Source of the DNA: Bog-473 sp963809825 | GTDB taxonomy: Bacteria > Actinomycetota > Acidimicrobiia > Acidimicrobiales > RAAP-2 | Direction: 5' to 3' | Assembly (NCBI GenBank): GCA_963809825.1 | Contig: CAWELJ010000007.1 | Coordinates: forward strand, 1-64,000 | DNA length: 64,000 bases | In this document: one piece after another, positions 42,402 to 51,417 of the stretch | Numbering within the stretch: position 1 is the stretch's first letter | How the letters are laid out: each line of letters opens with the position of its first letter | Program-made: the position numbers and the translations under genes | Notes under the pieces: model-generated | Database searches by the model: none | Told to the model about the DNA's origin: nothing | The model's input: the letters and a program-made list of their open reading frames with translations, nothing else

Positions 42402-44042
42402 GTGAGCAAGTTCATCTTCGTCACAGGTGGTGTCTCGAGCTCGCTCGGGAAGGGTCTCACCGCCTCCTCGCTCGGCCGGCTTCTCAAGTGCCGCGGGCTG
42501 CGGGTCACGATGTGCAAGCTCGACCCGTACATCAACGTCGACCCCGGGACGATGAACCCCGGCGAGCACGGCGAGGTCTTCGTCACCGAGGACGGAGGCG
42601 AGACGGACCTGGACCTCGGCCACTACGAGAGGTTCATCGACGAGAACCTCTCCAAACGCTCGAACACGACGACGGGCGGGATCTACCGCTCGGTCATCGA
42701 GAAGGAGCGCCGCGGCGACTTCCTCGGACGGACGGTGCAGGTGATCCCGCACGTGACCGACGAGATCAAGGACCGTATCCGCCGGCTGGCCGACGAGGAC
42801 GTCGACGTGGTCATCGTCGAGATCGGGGGCACGGTCGGCGACATCGAGATCGTGCCCTTCATTGAGGCGATCAGGCAGTTCCGGCGGGACATCGGCCGCG
42901 ACAACGTCTGCTACGTCCACCTCACGCTGGTGCCTTACCTGGTGTCGGGTGAGCAGAAGACGAAGCCGACGCAGCACTCCGTGACCGAGCTGCGCAGCCG
43001 CGGGATCCAGCCCGACGTCATCGTGTGCCGCAGCGACAAGCCGATCTCCGAGAGCCTGAAGCGCAAGATCTCGCTGCAGTGCGACGTCCCCATCGACGCG
43101 GTCGTCTCCGCCGTCGACGCGCCCAGCATCTACGAGATCCCCCTCGTGCTCCATGAGCAGGGCCTCGATACCTACGTGTGCCGCACACTCGGACTTGACG
43201 AGGACTCGCATCAGATCGACATCTCCGAGTGGGAGTCGCTCGTCGGGCGTGTCGAATCACTGGCACGTCGCGTCAAGGTCGGGATCGTCGGGAAATACGT
43301 CAACATGCCCGACGCGTACATGTCCGTCGTCGAGGCGCTGCGCCACGCGGGCTTCCACCATGGAGCGGAGATCGAGCTGGACTGGATCGACGCCGAGCTC
43401 GTCCCCGGCCTCCTCGGTACCGATCGCCTGCGCGGCCTCGATGCGATCGTCATCCCCGGCGGTTTCGGCGAGCGGGGGATCGAGGGCATGATCGCCGCGG
43501 CCGGGTACAGCCGCGACACCGGCATCCCCTGCCTGGGTCTGTGCCTCGGCCTGCATGTGATGGTGATCTCGGTCGCCCGTGACCTGGCCGGCCTGGCGGG
43601 GGCGAACTCGCGTGAGTTCGACAGCCTGTCGCCCCACATGGTGATCGACCTGATGCCCGACCAGAGCGAGGTGACGGACAAGGGCGGCACCATGCGGCTC
43701 GGCTCGTACCAGGCGGTGCTCCTGCCCGAATCGAAGGTGGCCCAGGCGTACGGGACCCTCGGTGTCACCGAGCGGCACCGGCACCGGTTCGAGTTCAACA
43801 ACCGCTACAAGTCGAAGCTCGAAGCCGCCGGCCTGGTCTGCTCGGGCAGCTCGCCGGATGGTCGCCTGGTCGAGTTCGTCGAGCTGGAGGATCACCCGTA
43901 CTGGGTCGCCACCCAGGCTCACCCCGAGTTCAAGAGTCGGCCCGACCGGCCCCACCCGTTGTTCCGCGAGCTGGTCGCCGCCGCCCTGGAGCGGGCCGAA
44001 GGTCGCGAGCCCCATCTGCTCGATCTGGACGCCGTTTCCTAG
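42402..44042 (+). CDS. pyrG: CTP synthase
   Basis: 546 aa from GTG 42402. The amidoligase domain begins SKFIFVTGGVSSSLGKGLTASSLG, with the P-loop and CKLDPYINVDPGTMNP. The class I glutaminase domain (about 295-540) has GGFGERGIEGMI, the nucleophile Cys in GLCLGLHVMVI and the His/Glu pair in THPEFKSRP-type sequence (AHPEFKSRPDRPHPLF). It converts UTP to CTP with glutamine as nitrogen donor. Standard length. Followed after 4 nt by a nudix gene. Confidence 0.97.
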   Translation: MSKFIFVTGGVSSSLGKGLTASSLGRLLKCRGLRVTMCKLDPYINVDPGTMNPGEHGEVFVTEDGGETDLDLGHYERFIDENLSKRSNTTTGGIYRSVIEKERRGDFLGRTVQVIPHVTDEIKDRIRRLADEDVDVVIVEIGGTVGDIEIVPFIEAIRQFRRDIGRDNVCYVHLTLVPYLVSGEQKTKPTQHSVTELRSRGIQPDVIVCRSDKPISESLKRKISLQCDVPIDAVVSAVDAPSIYEIPLVLHEQGLDTYVCRTLGLDEDSHQIDISEWESLVGRVESLARRVKVGIVGKYVNMPDAYMSVVEALRHAGFHHGAEIELDWIDAELVPGLLGTDRLRGLDAIVIPGGFGERGIEGMIAAAGYSRDTGIPCLGLCLGLHVMVISVARDLAGLAGANSREFDSLSPHMVIDLMPDQSEVTDKGGTMRLGSYQAVLLPESKVAQAYGTLGVTERHRHRFEFNNRYKSKLEAAGLVCSGSSPDGRLVEFVELEDHPYWVATQAHPEFKSRPDRPHPLFRELVAAALERAEGREPHLLDLDAVS

Positions 44043-44046
44043 CCGG

Positions 44047-44604
44047 GTGCCGGGATTCCGCCGCGTCTCGGAGGAGGTGCTCCTCCGGGCCTGGCTGTTC
44101 CGGGTCGACCGCTTCCATCTGGTCGATCCCGAGGACCAGCCCTTTGACCGCTACGTGGTCCGCCATCCCGGTGCGGTGACGGTCGTCCCGGTCCACCGCG
44201 ACGGCACCGTGACGCTGGTCCGGCAGTACCGGGCCGCCGTCGACGCCATGGTGCTCGAGATCCCGGCCGGGACACGCGACAAGGATGACGAGTCCCTCGA
44301 GGCGACGGCCCGCCGCGAGCTGGCCGAGGAGGCGGGGCTCGAAGCCGCGCACTGGGAACTGCTCATCGGCACCTGGAACACGCCCGGCGTGAGCGACCAG
44401 CACACCACCATCTATCTGGCCACGGACCTGACGCGGTGCCGGAGCCGGCCCGAGGGGATCGAGGAGCGCTTCATGACCGTGGAGACCGTGCGCCTTGCCG
44501 ACCTCGAGGCCTTGGTGGCGGCCGGGTCGCTGAAGGACGAGACGACGGTGCTCGGGCTCTACCTGGCCCGCGACCGCCTGTCGGCGCGTGGGCAATTCCC
44601 GTGA
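44047..44604 (+). CDS. Nudix hydrolase, ADP-ribose pyrophosphatase-like
   Basis: 185 aa from GTG 44047. It has VRQYRAAVDAMVLEIPAG and the Nudix box GTRDKDDESLEATARRELAEEAGL, where the G-to-E gap is six residues rather than five, a known variation in actinobacterial ADP-ribose pyrophosphatases. The T.YLATDLT strand and E-rich loop fit the ADPRase subfamily. It overlaps xerD by 4 nt (GTGA). Confidence 0.9.
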   Translation: MPGFRRVSEEVLLRAWLFRVDRFHLVDPEDQPFDRYVVRHPGAVTVVPVHRDGTVTLVRQYRAAVDAMVLEIPAGTRDKDDESLEATARRELAEEAGLEAAHWELLIGTWNTPGVSDQHTTIYLATDLTRCRSRPEGIEERFMTVETVRLADLEALVAAGSLKDETTVLGLYLARDRLSARGQFP

Positions 44605-45560
44605 CGGCGGACCTGCCTCGTGGGGCTGAGGAGTTCCTGTCCTGGCTCGAGGTGGAGCGCGGGCGGTCACCCCGGACCCTGGCGGCCTACCGCCGGGACC
44701 TGGCCGCCTACCAGGAGGACCTGCGCGCAGCCGGCGGGCCCGACATCGAGGCCGCGTCGACCAGCGAGGTGGCGTCACACCTCGCGGCCCTGCGGCGGAC
44801 GCATGGCGCGGCATCGGTCGCCCGGGCGCACTCGAGCATCCGCGGCTTCCACCGCTTCCTGGTCGAGGAGGGGATGCGTGGCGACGACCCCACGCTGGAC
44901 CTGCCCACGATCTCGGTCACCGACCTCCTTCCCAAGGCGCTGACCGAAGAGGAGACCGAGCGGCTGCTCGGCTCGATCGTCGGGACGGGCCCCGCCGTCC
45001 TGCGGGACCGGGCGCTCCTCGAGGTGCTGTACGGCACGGGAGCCCGGGTCAGCGAGGTCGTCGGGTTGAACCTGGGGGACGTGGCCGGCGCCCTCGAGGC
45101 CACTGACCTCCCGCTCATCCGGGTGCTGGGCAAGGGCGACAAGGAGCGTGTCGTCCCGCTCGGCGGGATGGCACGCGCCGCCCTGGCCGACTGGCTCTCC
45201 GGCCAGGGCCGTCCGCTGCTGGAGCCGGCGCGATGGCGTCGGCGCAGCGACGCCGAGGCCGTCTTCCTCAATGCCCGTGGTGGGCGGCTGTCCCGGGTGG
45301 GTGTCTTCGGGGTGGTCAAGAAGTACGCCGCCCGGGTGGGCTTCGAGGAAAAGGTGAGCCCGCACGTTCTGCGCCACTCGTGCGCCACGCACATGCTGGC
45401 CCGGGGGGCGGACGTCCGTGTCGTCCAGGAGCTCCTGGGACACGCCTCGATTGCCACCACGCAGCGCTACACCAAGGTCTCACCTGAGCACCTCAGGAGG
45501 GCCTACGAGGGGGCCCACCCGCGAGCGGGAACAGACGGGGGGAGGGACCGCGTAGCATGA
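44601..45560 (+). CDS. xerD: Tyrosine recombinase XerD
   Basis: 319 aa. The N-terminal SAM-like core-binding domain is at about 5-95 (FLSWLEVERGRSPRTLAAYRRDLAAY). Catalytic residues: Arg in GTGARVSEVVGL, Lys in LGKGDKERVVPL, HxxR in SPHVLRHSCATHM, His in LLGHASIATTQRYT and the Tyr in QRYTKV. With XerC it resolves chromosome dimers at dif. The position between a nudix gene and scpAB is the usual actinobacterial arrangement, so it is the housekeeping recombinase and not a mobile integrase. Confidence 0.93.
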   Translation: MTADLPRGAEEFLSWLEVERGRSPRTLAAYRRDLAAYQEDLRAAGGPDIEAASTSEVASHLAALRRTHGAASVARAHSSIRGFHRFLVEEGMRGDDPTLDLPTISVTDLLPKALTEEETERLLGSIVGTGPAVLRDRALLEVLYGTGARVSEVVGLNLGDVAGALEATDLPLIRVLGKGDKERVVPLGGMARAALADWLSGQGRPLLEPARWRRRSDAEAVFLNARGGRLSRVGVFGVVKKYAARVGFEEKVSPHVLRHSCATHMLARGADVRVVQELLGHASIATTQRYTKVSPEHLRRAYEGAHPRAGTDGGRDRVA

Positions 45561-45564
45561 GCCC

Positions 45565-45921
45565 ATGCCGAACGAGGCCCCTACGGCGGAGACCGCCGAC
45601 ATCGATTTTGCGACCCTGCTGCGCGACGAGCAGGCCGGGCTCCAGGCCCAGCTGAAGGAGCTCGGTTTCGCTGACCAGGGGAGTGGCCTCAGCTACGACT
45701 CCAATTTCGCCGACTCGAGTCAGGTGACGGCGGAGCGGGGTGAGGCCGAGCGGTTGGCCTCGGAGCTGCGTGAGGCCCTCGACGAAGTGGAGGCCGCCAT
45801 CGTGCGCCTGAGGGACGGCACGTACGGGATCTGCGAGGTCTGCGGGAAGCCGATCGGCGCTGCTCGTCTCGAGGCGATGCCGGCCGCCCGGCTCTGCATC
45901 GTCGACGCAGCTAAGCACTAG
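45565..45921 (+). CDS. DksA/TraR-type zinc finger protein with an altered fourth Cys
   Basis: 118 aa. The N-terminal helix carries an acidic coiled coil (IDFATLLRDEQAGLQAQLKELG), and the C-terminal zinc finger is TYGICEVCGKPIGAARLEAMPAARLCIVDAAKH. Three Cys of the C4 finger are present; the fourth is Asp (CIVD). DksA relatives bind RNA polymerase through the secondary channel and tune transcription. TAGCAT lies 6 nt before ATG 45565, suggesting a leaderless transcript. Confidence 0.88.
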   Translation: MPNEAPTAETADIDFATLLRDEQAGLQAQLKELGFADQGSGLSYDSNFADSSQVTAERGEAERLASELREALDEVEAAIVRLRDGTYGICEVCGKPIGAARLEAMPAARLCIVDAAKH

Positions 45922-45957
45922 GTGCCCACACCCGGGGCCTCCTCGGGGAGGCGGCCC

Positions 45958-46692
45958 ATGGATCAGCGAACCAAACGCGCCCTGTGGATACTGGCCGGAG
46001 GGATCCTGCTGGTGGCGCTCGTCGCCCATCACAACATCACGAAGACGGAGATCATCGTCTTCTGCGTGATCGTTCCGTCCATCATCCTCCACGAGGTGTC
46101 ACACGGCTGGGTGGCTTATGCATTCGGCGACGACACGGCGAAGCGGGCGGGCCGGCTCACCTTGAACCCGGTGGTGCATGTCGACCCCGTCGGCACGCTC
46201 ATCGTCCCTGCCCTCCTCTCGCTTGCTTCCGCGGGTGTGTTCGGCTGGGCCAAGCCGGTCCCGGTGAACAATGGACGGCTGCGTAGCCCGCGTAACCAGG
46301 GTGTCCTGGTGTCATTGGCCGGTCCGGCCGTCAATGCGCTCCTGGCTGCCATCTTCGCGGTCGTGTTCATCAAGGTGATCCGTCCCGGGCTGCCCGCCGT
46401 CGGGGCGTTCTCGACCAGCGCGGAGATCGTCTTCTATGCCGGCCTGGTCAACGTCTGGCTCTGCATCTTCAACCTGATTCCCATTCCGCCCCTCGACGGC
46501 TCCGTCCTCTTCGAGCGGTTGCTGCCGGCGCGCTACTGGCCCACCTACCTCCGCTATCGGCAGTACACGATGCCGATCCTGATGGGACTCGTGCTCTTGA
46601 ATTTCTTCCTGTACCCCCACGGGCCCATCACGTGGCTGTTCGATCGCCTCTTCAGCTGGTGGACCAGCGTGCTTGGTGTCAGCGTGGCGTAA
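45958..46692 (+). CDS. Site-2 protease-family (M50) membrane metalloprotease
   Basis: 244 aa from ATG 45958 (GAGGCGGCCC upstream). About six helices. The zinc motif HExxH is in IILHEVSHGWVAYAFGDDTAKRAGRLTLNP, and the second ligand motif is FNLIPIPPLDGSVLF. The compact form without PDZ or CBS is common in actinobacteria. It may cleave membrane-bound anti-sigma factors or signal peptides. The 3' end overlaps trpS by 14 nt on the opposite strand. Confidence 0.92.
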   Translation: MDQRTKRALWILAGGILLVALVAHHNITKTEIIVFCVIVPSIILHEVSHGWVAYAFGDDTAKRAGRLTLNPVVHVDPVGTLIVPALLSLASAGVFGWAKPVPVNNGRLRSPRNQGVLVSLAGPAVNALLAAIFAVVFIKVIRPGLPAVGAFSTSAEIVFYAGLVNVWLCIFNLIPIPPLDGSVLFERLLPARYWPTYLRYRQYTMPILMGLVLLNFFLYPHGPITWLFDRLFSWWTSVLGVSVA

Positions 46693-47668
46693 GAGGCAGC
46701 AGCCCCATGGCGTCGGCCGCCCGGGCGTACGTGGCTGCGGCGACCTCGTGGGCGCGGGCCGCACCGCGTGCGAGCACCGCGTCGACGTAGGGCAGGTCGC
46801 TCTCGAGCTCCGTCCGCCGCCGGCGCACCGGTCCCAGCAGATCGCAGAGGGAGGCGGCCACGTCTTTCTTGAGGTCGCCGTAGCGCTGATAGCCCGCGGC
46901 CACCTCGACGGGGGTGCGCCCGGTGGCGGCGGCCAGCAGGTCGAGGAGGTTGGCCAAGCCGGGCTTCGTGGCGCGGTCGTAGCGCATGGCGCCGTCGGTG
47001 TCCGTGACGGCCTTCTGCACCTTCCTCGTGATCTCCTCGTCCGAGTCGAGGAGCCCGATGGTGCCCAGCGGCGACTCGACGGACTTCGACATCTTGCGCT
47101 CGGGGTGCTGCAGGTCCATGACCCGGGCCCCCGTGCCGGCAATGGCGGCCTCCGGGATCGTGAAGGTCGCCCCGTAGCGATTGTTGAAGCGGCCCGCGAC
47201 CTCCCGGGCCAGCTCGAGGTGCTGGCGCTGGTCGTCGCCCACGGGCACGGCGGTGGCGTCGTAGAGGAGGATGTCGGCCGCCATCAGGACGGGGTAGGTG
47301 AAGAGGCCGACGCGGACGGCCTCCTGGCCCTTGCCCTTGTCCTTGAACTGCGTCATGCGCCTCAGTTCGCCCATCGTCGCGGAGCATTCGAGCAGCCAGG
47401 TGAGGCGGGTGTGCTCAGGCACGTGGCTCTGAATGAAGAGGGTGCAACGGTCGGGATCGAGCCCGATGGCGAGGAGGTTGAGCGCCGCATCGAGCGTATT
47501 GGCCCGGAGGTTCACCGGGTCGATCTCCGAGGTCAGCGCATGGAGGTCGACGACGCAGTAGAAGGCGTCGTTGCCCTCCTGGAAGGACACCCAGTGCCGG
47601 AGGGCCCCGAGGTAGTTCCCCAAGGTGAAGTTGCCCGAGGGCGCGATGCCGGAGAGGACCCTGTTCAT
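46679..47668 (-). CDS. trpS: Tryptophanyl-tRNA synthetase
   Basis: 329 aa class I synthetase. The HIGH-type signature is SGNFTLGNYLGALRHW, with FYCVVDLHALTS, VPVGDDQRQHLELAREVA and KMSKS in HPERKMSKSVESPLG. The length is standard. It charges tRNA-Trp. It is a lone minus-strand gene between two plus-strand blocks. Confidence 0.96.
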   Translation of the reverse strand: MNRVLSGIAPSGNFTLGNYLGALRHWVSFQEGNDAFYCVVDLHALTSEIDPVNLRANTLDAALNLLAIGLDPDRCTLFIQSHVPEHTRLTWLLECSATMGELRRMTQFKDKGKGQEAVRVGLFTYPVLMAADILLYDATAVPVGDDQRQHLELAREVAGRFNNRYGATFTIPEAAIAGTGARVMDLQHPERKMSKSVESPLGTIGLLDSDEEITRKVQKAVTDTDGAMRYDRATKPGLANLLDLLAAATGRTPVEVAAGYQRYGDLKKDVAASLCDLLGPVRRRRTELESDLPYVDAVLARGAARAHEVAAATYARAADAMGLLPLTPR

Positions 47669-47758
47669 GGGGCGCCATGGTAGGGCGGACCGGCGCTACG
47701 TCCGGCCGGGTACCCCGGGGTGCGCGGGCCGGGGCGGCAGGTTCGATAACGTCAACGG

Positions 47759-48568
47759 GTGGCCTACGCGGTCTCCACCCCAGCCTTCGAGGGTCCCATC
47801 GACCTGCTGCTGCACCTGGTCTCCTCGCATGAGGTCGACGTCCTCGATATCCCCCTGCTGCCGGTGGTCGACGGCTTCGTGCGGGTCCTCTCGCAGGATC
47901 GGGACCTGATCGACTTCAACCAGCTCTCTGAGTTCCTGCTCGTCGCGGCCATCCTGATCGAGCTGAAATCACAGAAGCTGCTGCCAGGCCGCGAAGCCGT
48001 CGACGACGACGAGGACCTGGTGGGGTGGGAGGAGCGAGACCTCCTGTTGGCCCGCCTGCTCGAGTGCCGCGCCTACGCCGCCGCCGCGGACGTCTTCGTG
48101 GCGCTCGCAGAGCAGGCGTCCCGGTCGGTTCCCCGCGAGGTGGGTCTGGACGACGACTTCGTTGTCCATGCCCCGGATCTGCTCGCAGGGATCACTCCCG
48201 ACGATCTGGCGCAGGCTTATCTGCACGGATCAGCCGAGCGGCCCGTGCCCCGGGTGGACCTGTCGCACGTCACCGTGGACACGGTCTCGGTGTCCGAGGC
48301 GGTGGCCGACCTGATCGCGATGCCGGAGTCGGCCAGGTCCGGCTCGTTCCGCGAGCTGGTGGTGGACTGTCGGACCCGGATCGAGGTGATCGTGCGCTTC
48401 CTCGCCCTGCTCGAGCTGTGCAAGATGGGCCGGGTGTCGCTCGGACAAGGGGAGACCTTTGGCGACCTGCGGATCTCGTGGCTGGCCCCTGACGACCTGG
48501 CGGGAGTTGCGAGCGGACGCGGCCTGGCCGAGCTGGCCGGTTATCAGATCGACGACTACGAAGGGTGA
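47759..48568 (+). CDS. scpA: Segregation and condensation protein A
   Basis: 269 aa from GTG 47759. The N-terminal SMC-binding part is FEGPIDLLLHLVSSHEVDVLDIPLLPVVDGFV, followed by FLLVAAILIELKSQKLLPG, and the C-terminal winged helix is VIVRFLALLELCKMGRVSLGQGETFGDL. The kleisin closes the SMC ring. TAACGT 6 nt before the start suggests a leaderless mRNA. scpB follows after 4 nt. Confidence 0.95.
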   Translation: MAYAVSTPAFEGPIDLLLHLVSSHEVDVLDIPLLPVVDGFVRVLSQDRDLIDFNQLSEFLLVAAILIELKSQKLLPGREAVDDDEDLVGWEERDLLLARLLECRAYAAAADVFVALAEQASRSVPREVGLDDDFVVHAPDLLAGITPDDLAQAYLHGSAERPVPRVDLSHVTVDTVSVSEAVADLIAMPESARSGSFRELVVDCRTRIEVIVRFLALLELCKMGRVSLGQGETFGDLRISWLAPDDLAGVASGRGLAELAGYQIDDYEG

Positions 48569-48572
48569 GGGG

Positions 48573-49181
48573 TTGAATCCAGTGGAGCACGCCGAGCTGG
48601 GCCGGACGATCGAGGCCATCCTTCTGGTGGCGGTGGAGCCCCTGCCGCCCCAGCTGCTGGCTGAGCTGCTCGAAGAGCCGGTCGAGCGAGTCGAGGAGAC
48701 GCTCAGCGAGTTGGCCCGGTCCTACGAGAGCGAGCAGCGGGGTTTCGTGCTTGCACGTATCGCCGGCGGCGCCCGGTTGCAGACCCATCCGGATCTGGCA
48801 CCCTACGTCGAGCGATTTGCCAACCGGGAGGTCTCGCACCGGCTGTCGACCGCCGCCCTCGAGACGCTGGCCATCGTGGCGTATCGCCAGCCCGTGTCCA
48901 GGGGGCAGATCTCGGCACTGCGCGGGGTGAACGTGGACGGCGTGACCCGGCTGCTGGAGCAGCGGGGCTACATCGCAGTCGTGGGACACGCCGACGGGCC
49001 GGGCCAGCCGGCGCTGTTCGGCACGACCGAGCTCTTCCTCGAGCGCCTGGGCCTCGACTCCCTCGAGCAGCTGCCGGCGGTGGAGGACTTCCTCCCTGGG
49101 CCCGAGGTCGCCGGTGACTTCGAGCGCGACCTGCAATCGGCGCTCGGACTGGGCGTTGAGGCGGCATCCGACGACGCCTGA
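48573..49181 (+). CDS. scpB: Segregation and condensation protein B
   Basis: 202 aa if started at TTG 48573 (GGGTGAGGGG just before); GTG 48582 is also possible. Two winged helices: LGRTIEAILLVAVEPLPPQLLAELL and LSTAALETLAIVAYRQPVSRGQISALRGVNVDGVTRLLEQRGYI, then FGTTELFLERLGL. It works with ScpA and Smc in chromosome condensation. The end overlaps rluB by 26 nt. Confidence 0.94.
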   Translation: MNPVEHAELGRTIEAILLVAVEPLPPQLLAELLEEPVERVEETLSELARSYESEQRGFVLARIAGGARLQTHPDLAPYVERFANREVSHRLSTAALETLAIVAYRQPVSRGQISALRGVNVDGVTRLLEQRGYIAVVGHADGPGQPALFGTTELFLERLGLDSLEQLPAVEDFLPGPEVAGDFERDLQSALGLGVEAASDDA

Positions 49182-49953
49182 GGGACCCGAGGGCGAGCGG
49201 CTGCAGAAGGTCTTGGCGCGGGCCGGGATCGGTTCGAGACGCGCCTGCGAACAGCTGATCTCTGCGGGGCGGGTCCGGGTGGACGGCGAGGTTGCCGCGC
49301 TGGGCCGCCGGATCGACCCCTCGAAGGCCCGAGTGGAGCTCGACGGCGTCCTGGTGCCCGTCGCCCCGGACCTCGTCTACTACCTGCTCAACAAGCCCGC
49401 AGGCGTGATCACCACTGCCGACGACCCCCAGGGGCGGCCAACCGTCGTCTCCCTGGTGCCGGCCGAGCCACGTGTCTTCCCGGTCGGCCGGCTCGATCGT
49501 CATACCGAGGGGCTTCTCATCCTCACCAACGACGGGGCGCTCTCACAGCTGCTGACCCATCCGTCGCACGGTGTGGCCAAGGAGTACGTCGCCGAGGTGG
49601 CCGGGGGCACGCCCGCACCCGGCGCCCTGCGCGCCCTGCGCCAGGGGGTCGAGCTCGACGACGGCCCGACCGCGCCGGCTGAGGTGGGTGTGTTGGCGCC
49701 GGGCGTGCTGCGCCTGGTGATCCACGAGGGGCGCAACCGCCAGGTGCGCCGCATGTGCGACGCCATCGGCCATCCGGTGCGCCGCCTCGTGCGCACCCGG
49801 ATCGGACCGGTGCGAGACACGAACCTTCCCCCGGGGCGCTGGCGCGCCCTGAGCGGCCCGGAGGTGCGCTCCCTGGCGGCTTCGGCCGGGCCGGCCGCTG
49901 GGAGAGGGAGCCACGAGGCCCCAACCAGCGAGAGGGGCGAAACCGCCCGGTAG
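49156..49953 (+). CDS. rluB: 23S rRNA pseudouridine synthase (RluB type)
   Basis: 265 aa from TTG 49156. The S4 domain is RLQKVLARAGIGSRRACEQLISAGRVRVDG; the catalytic motif is VGRLDRHTEGLLILTNDG with the nucleophile Asp; KEYVAEVAG and IHEGRNRQVRRMCDAIGHPV are typical RsuA/RluB blocks. The last 25 residues are a low-complexity tail. The scpA-scpB-rluB order is conserved in many Gram-positive genomes. Confidence 0.93.
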   Translation: MRRHPTTPEGPEGERLQKVLARAGIGSRRACEQLISAGRVRVDGEVAALGRRIDPSKARVELDGVLVPVAPDLVYYLLNKPAGVITTADDPQGRPTVVSLVPAEPRVFPVGRLDRHTEGLLILTNDGALSQLLTHPSHGVAKEYVAEVAGGTPAPGALRALRQGVELDDGPTAPAEVGVLAPGVLRLVIHEGRNRQVRRMCDAIGHPVRRLVRTRIGPVRDTNLPPGRWRALSGPEVRSLAASAGPAAGRGSHEAPTSERGETAR

Positions 49954-49964
49954 AGTGGCCCGCC

Positions 49965-50339
49965 ATGGCACCCGCTCTCACGGTCAGGGGTCTGCGCGGG
50001 GCGACCACGGTCGACGCCGACACCGTGGCCCAGGTCACGGAGCGCTCGCAGGAGCTGATGCGCGAGATCATGGCCCGCAACGAGCTTGCTGAGGACGACA
50101 TCGTGAGCGCGATCTTCACCGCCACGGCCGACGTGACGAGCGCCTTCCCGGCCACGGCGATCCGGGAGATCGGCTTCGGCGCCGTGCCGCTCCTGTGCGC
50201 GGCGGAGATCGCAGTCCCCGGTTCGATGCCCCGCTGCATCAGGGTGTTGCTCCATGTGCACACCTCCAAGGCGCGGGACGAGATCCATCACGTCTACCTC
50301 CACGGCGCCCAAGGGCTCCGCGATGACCTCCCCGACTGA
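49965..50339 (+). CDS. aroH: Chorismate mutase, AroH type
   Basis: 124 aa. AroH trimer fold: VRGLRGATTVDADTVAQVTERSQELMREIMARNEL, then DIVSAIFTATADVTSAFPATAIREIG, PLLCAAEIAVPGSMPRCIRVLLHV and YLHGA. It converts chorismate to prephenate. TAGAGT 8 nt before ATG 49965 may be a leaderless -10 box. tyrA overlaps its end by 17 nt. Confidence 0.95.
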   Translation: MAPALTVRGLRGATTVDADTVAQVTERSQELMREIMARNELAEDDIVSAIFTATADVTSAFPATAIREIGFGAVPLLCAAEIAVPGSMPRCIRVLLHVHTSKARDEIHHVYLHGAQGLRDDLPD

Positions 50340-51417
50340 GGGCGGCCCGCGCCGCCGGGCGCTCGTCGTTGGGACCGGGTTGATCGGTGGGTCGATCGCC
50401 CTCGGGCTGCGGCGACGCGGATGGCACGTGTCAGGGCTCGATGCGGACGAGAGCCGGGTCCGTGAGGCGCTTGAGAGGAAGGCGATCGACGCGGTCGGTG
50501 ACGATCGCGACGCCGAGGTGGCGTTCGTCGCAACCCCTGCCGCGGCGGTCGCCGACGTTGCGGGTCGTCTCCTTCTCGACCAGGGACGACACCCCGATCT
50601 CGTCGTGACCGACGTGAGCGGGGTCAAGACGGCGATCGTGGAGGAGTCTGACCACCCGCGCTTCATCGGGGGACATCCCATGGCTGGTTCCGAGCAGATC
50701 GGCCTCCACGGCGCCGACCCCGAGCTCTTCGAGGGGGCCGTCTGGGTGCTGACCCCGACGGCAGCCACCGATCTCGGGGCCTTCGACCGGCTGAAGGGCG
50801 TTGTGATGAGCCTCGGGGCCGATGTGCTGGTGTTGTCGCCCTCCGACCACGATCGGCTGGTGGCCATGGTGTCCCACGTGCCACACCTCGTCGCCGCGAC
50901 GCTCATGAACGCGGCCAGTGCCGGGGCTGAACAGGACGCCGCTCTCCTGCGGCTCGCGGCGGGCGGGTTCCGCGACATGACGCGTGTCGCCGCCGGACAT
51001 CCTGGCATCTGGCCTGACATCTGCGCCGAGAACGCCACGCCCATCGTGGAGGCGCTCGACGCGCTCGTCAACGATCTCACGGCAATGAGGGACCGCATCG
51101 CCAATCAAGACCGGGACGCGCTGCTGGGAGTGCTCCAGAAGGCGAGTGCGGCACGCAGGAACCTCCCGGCCCGGGTCGTCCGTCCCGATCATCTGGCCGA
51201 GCTGCGGATCCCCGTCCCCGACCGGGCCGGGGTGCTGGCTGAGATCACGTCGCTGGCCGCCGATGCCGGCATCGGCATCTACGACATCGAGATCGCCCAC
51301 TCGGCCGAAGGCCCACGCGGGGTGCTGATCCTGGTGGTCGACGGCGCGGACGCCGGCACCCTCACGGCGGCGGTCGAGGCCCGTGGCTACCGGTGCCGAA
51401 CTGAGCATCTGTCATGA
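50323..51417 (+). CDS. tyrA: Prephenate dehydrogenase
   Basis: 364 aa from ATG 50323. The NAD site is ALVVGTGLIGGSIALGLRRRG, followed by VTDVSGVKTAIVEE, IGGHPMAGSEQIGLHGA, SHVPHLVAATL and the helical domain. The C-terminal 75 residues form an ACT domain (LRIPVPDRAGVLAEITSLAADAGIGIYDIEI), probably for feedback by tyrosine. The end overlaps aroA by 4 nt (ATGA). Confidence 0.94.
   Translation: MTSPTEGGPRRRALVVGTGLIGGSIALGLRRRGWHVSGLDADESRVREALERKAIDAVGDDRDAEVAFVATPAAAVADVAGRLLLDQGRHPDLVVTDVSGVKTAIVEESDHPRFIGGHPMAGSEQIGLHGADPELFEGAVWVLTPTAATDLGAFDRLKGVVMSLGADVLVLSPSDHDRLVAMVSHVPHLVAATLMNAASAGAEQDAALLRLAAGGFRDMTRVAAGHPGIWPDICAENATPIVEALDALVNDLTAMRDRIANQDRDALLGVLQKASAARRNLPARVVRPDHLAELRIPVPDRAGVLAEITSLAADAGIGIYDIEIAHSAEGPRGVLILVVDGADAGTLTAAVEARGYRCRTEHLS

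Noticed and set aside
44601..45560. Tyrosine recombinase as a sign of a mobile element
   Set aside because: Length, motifs and position beside nudix and scpAB fit housekeeping XerD.
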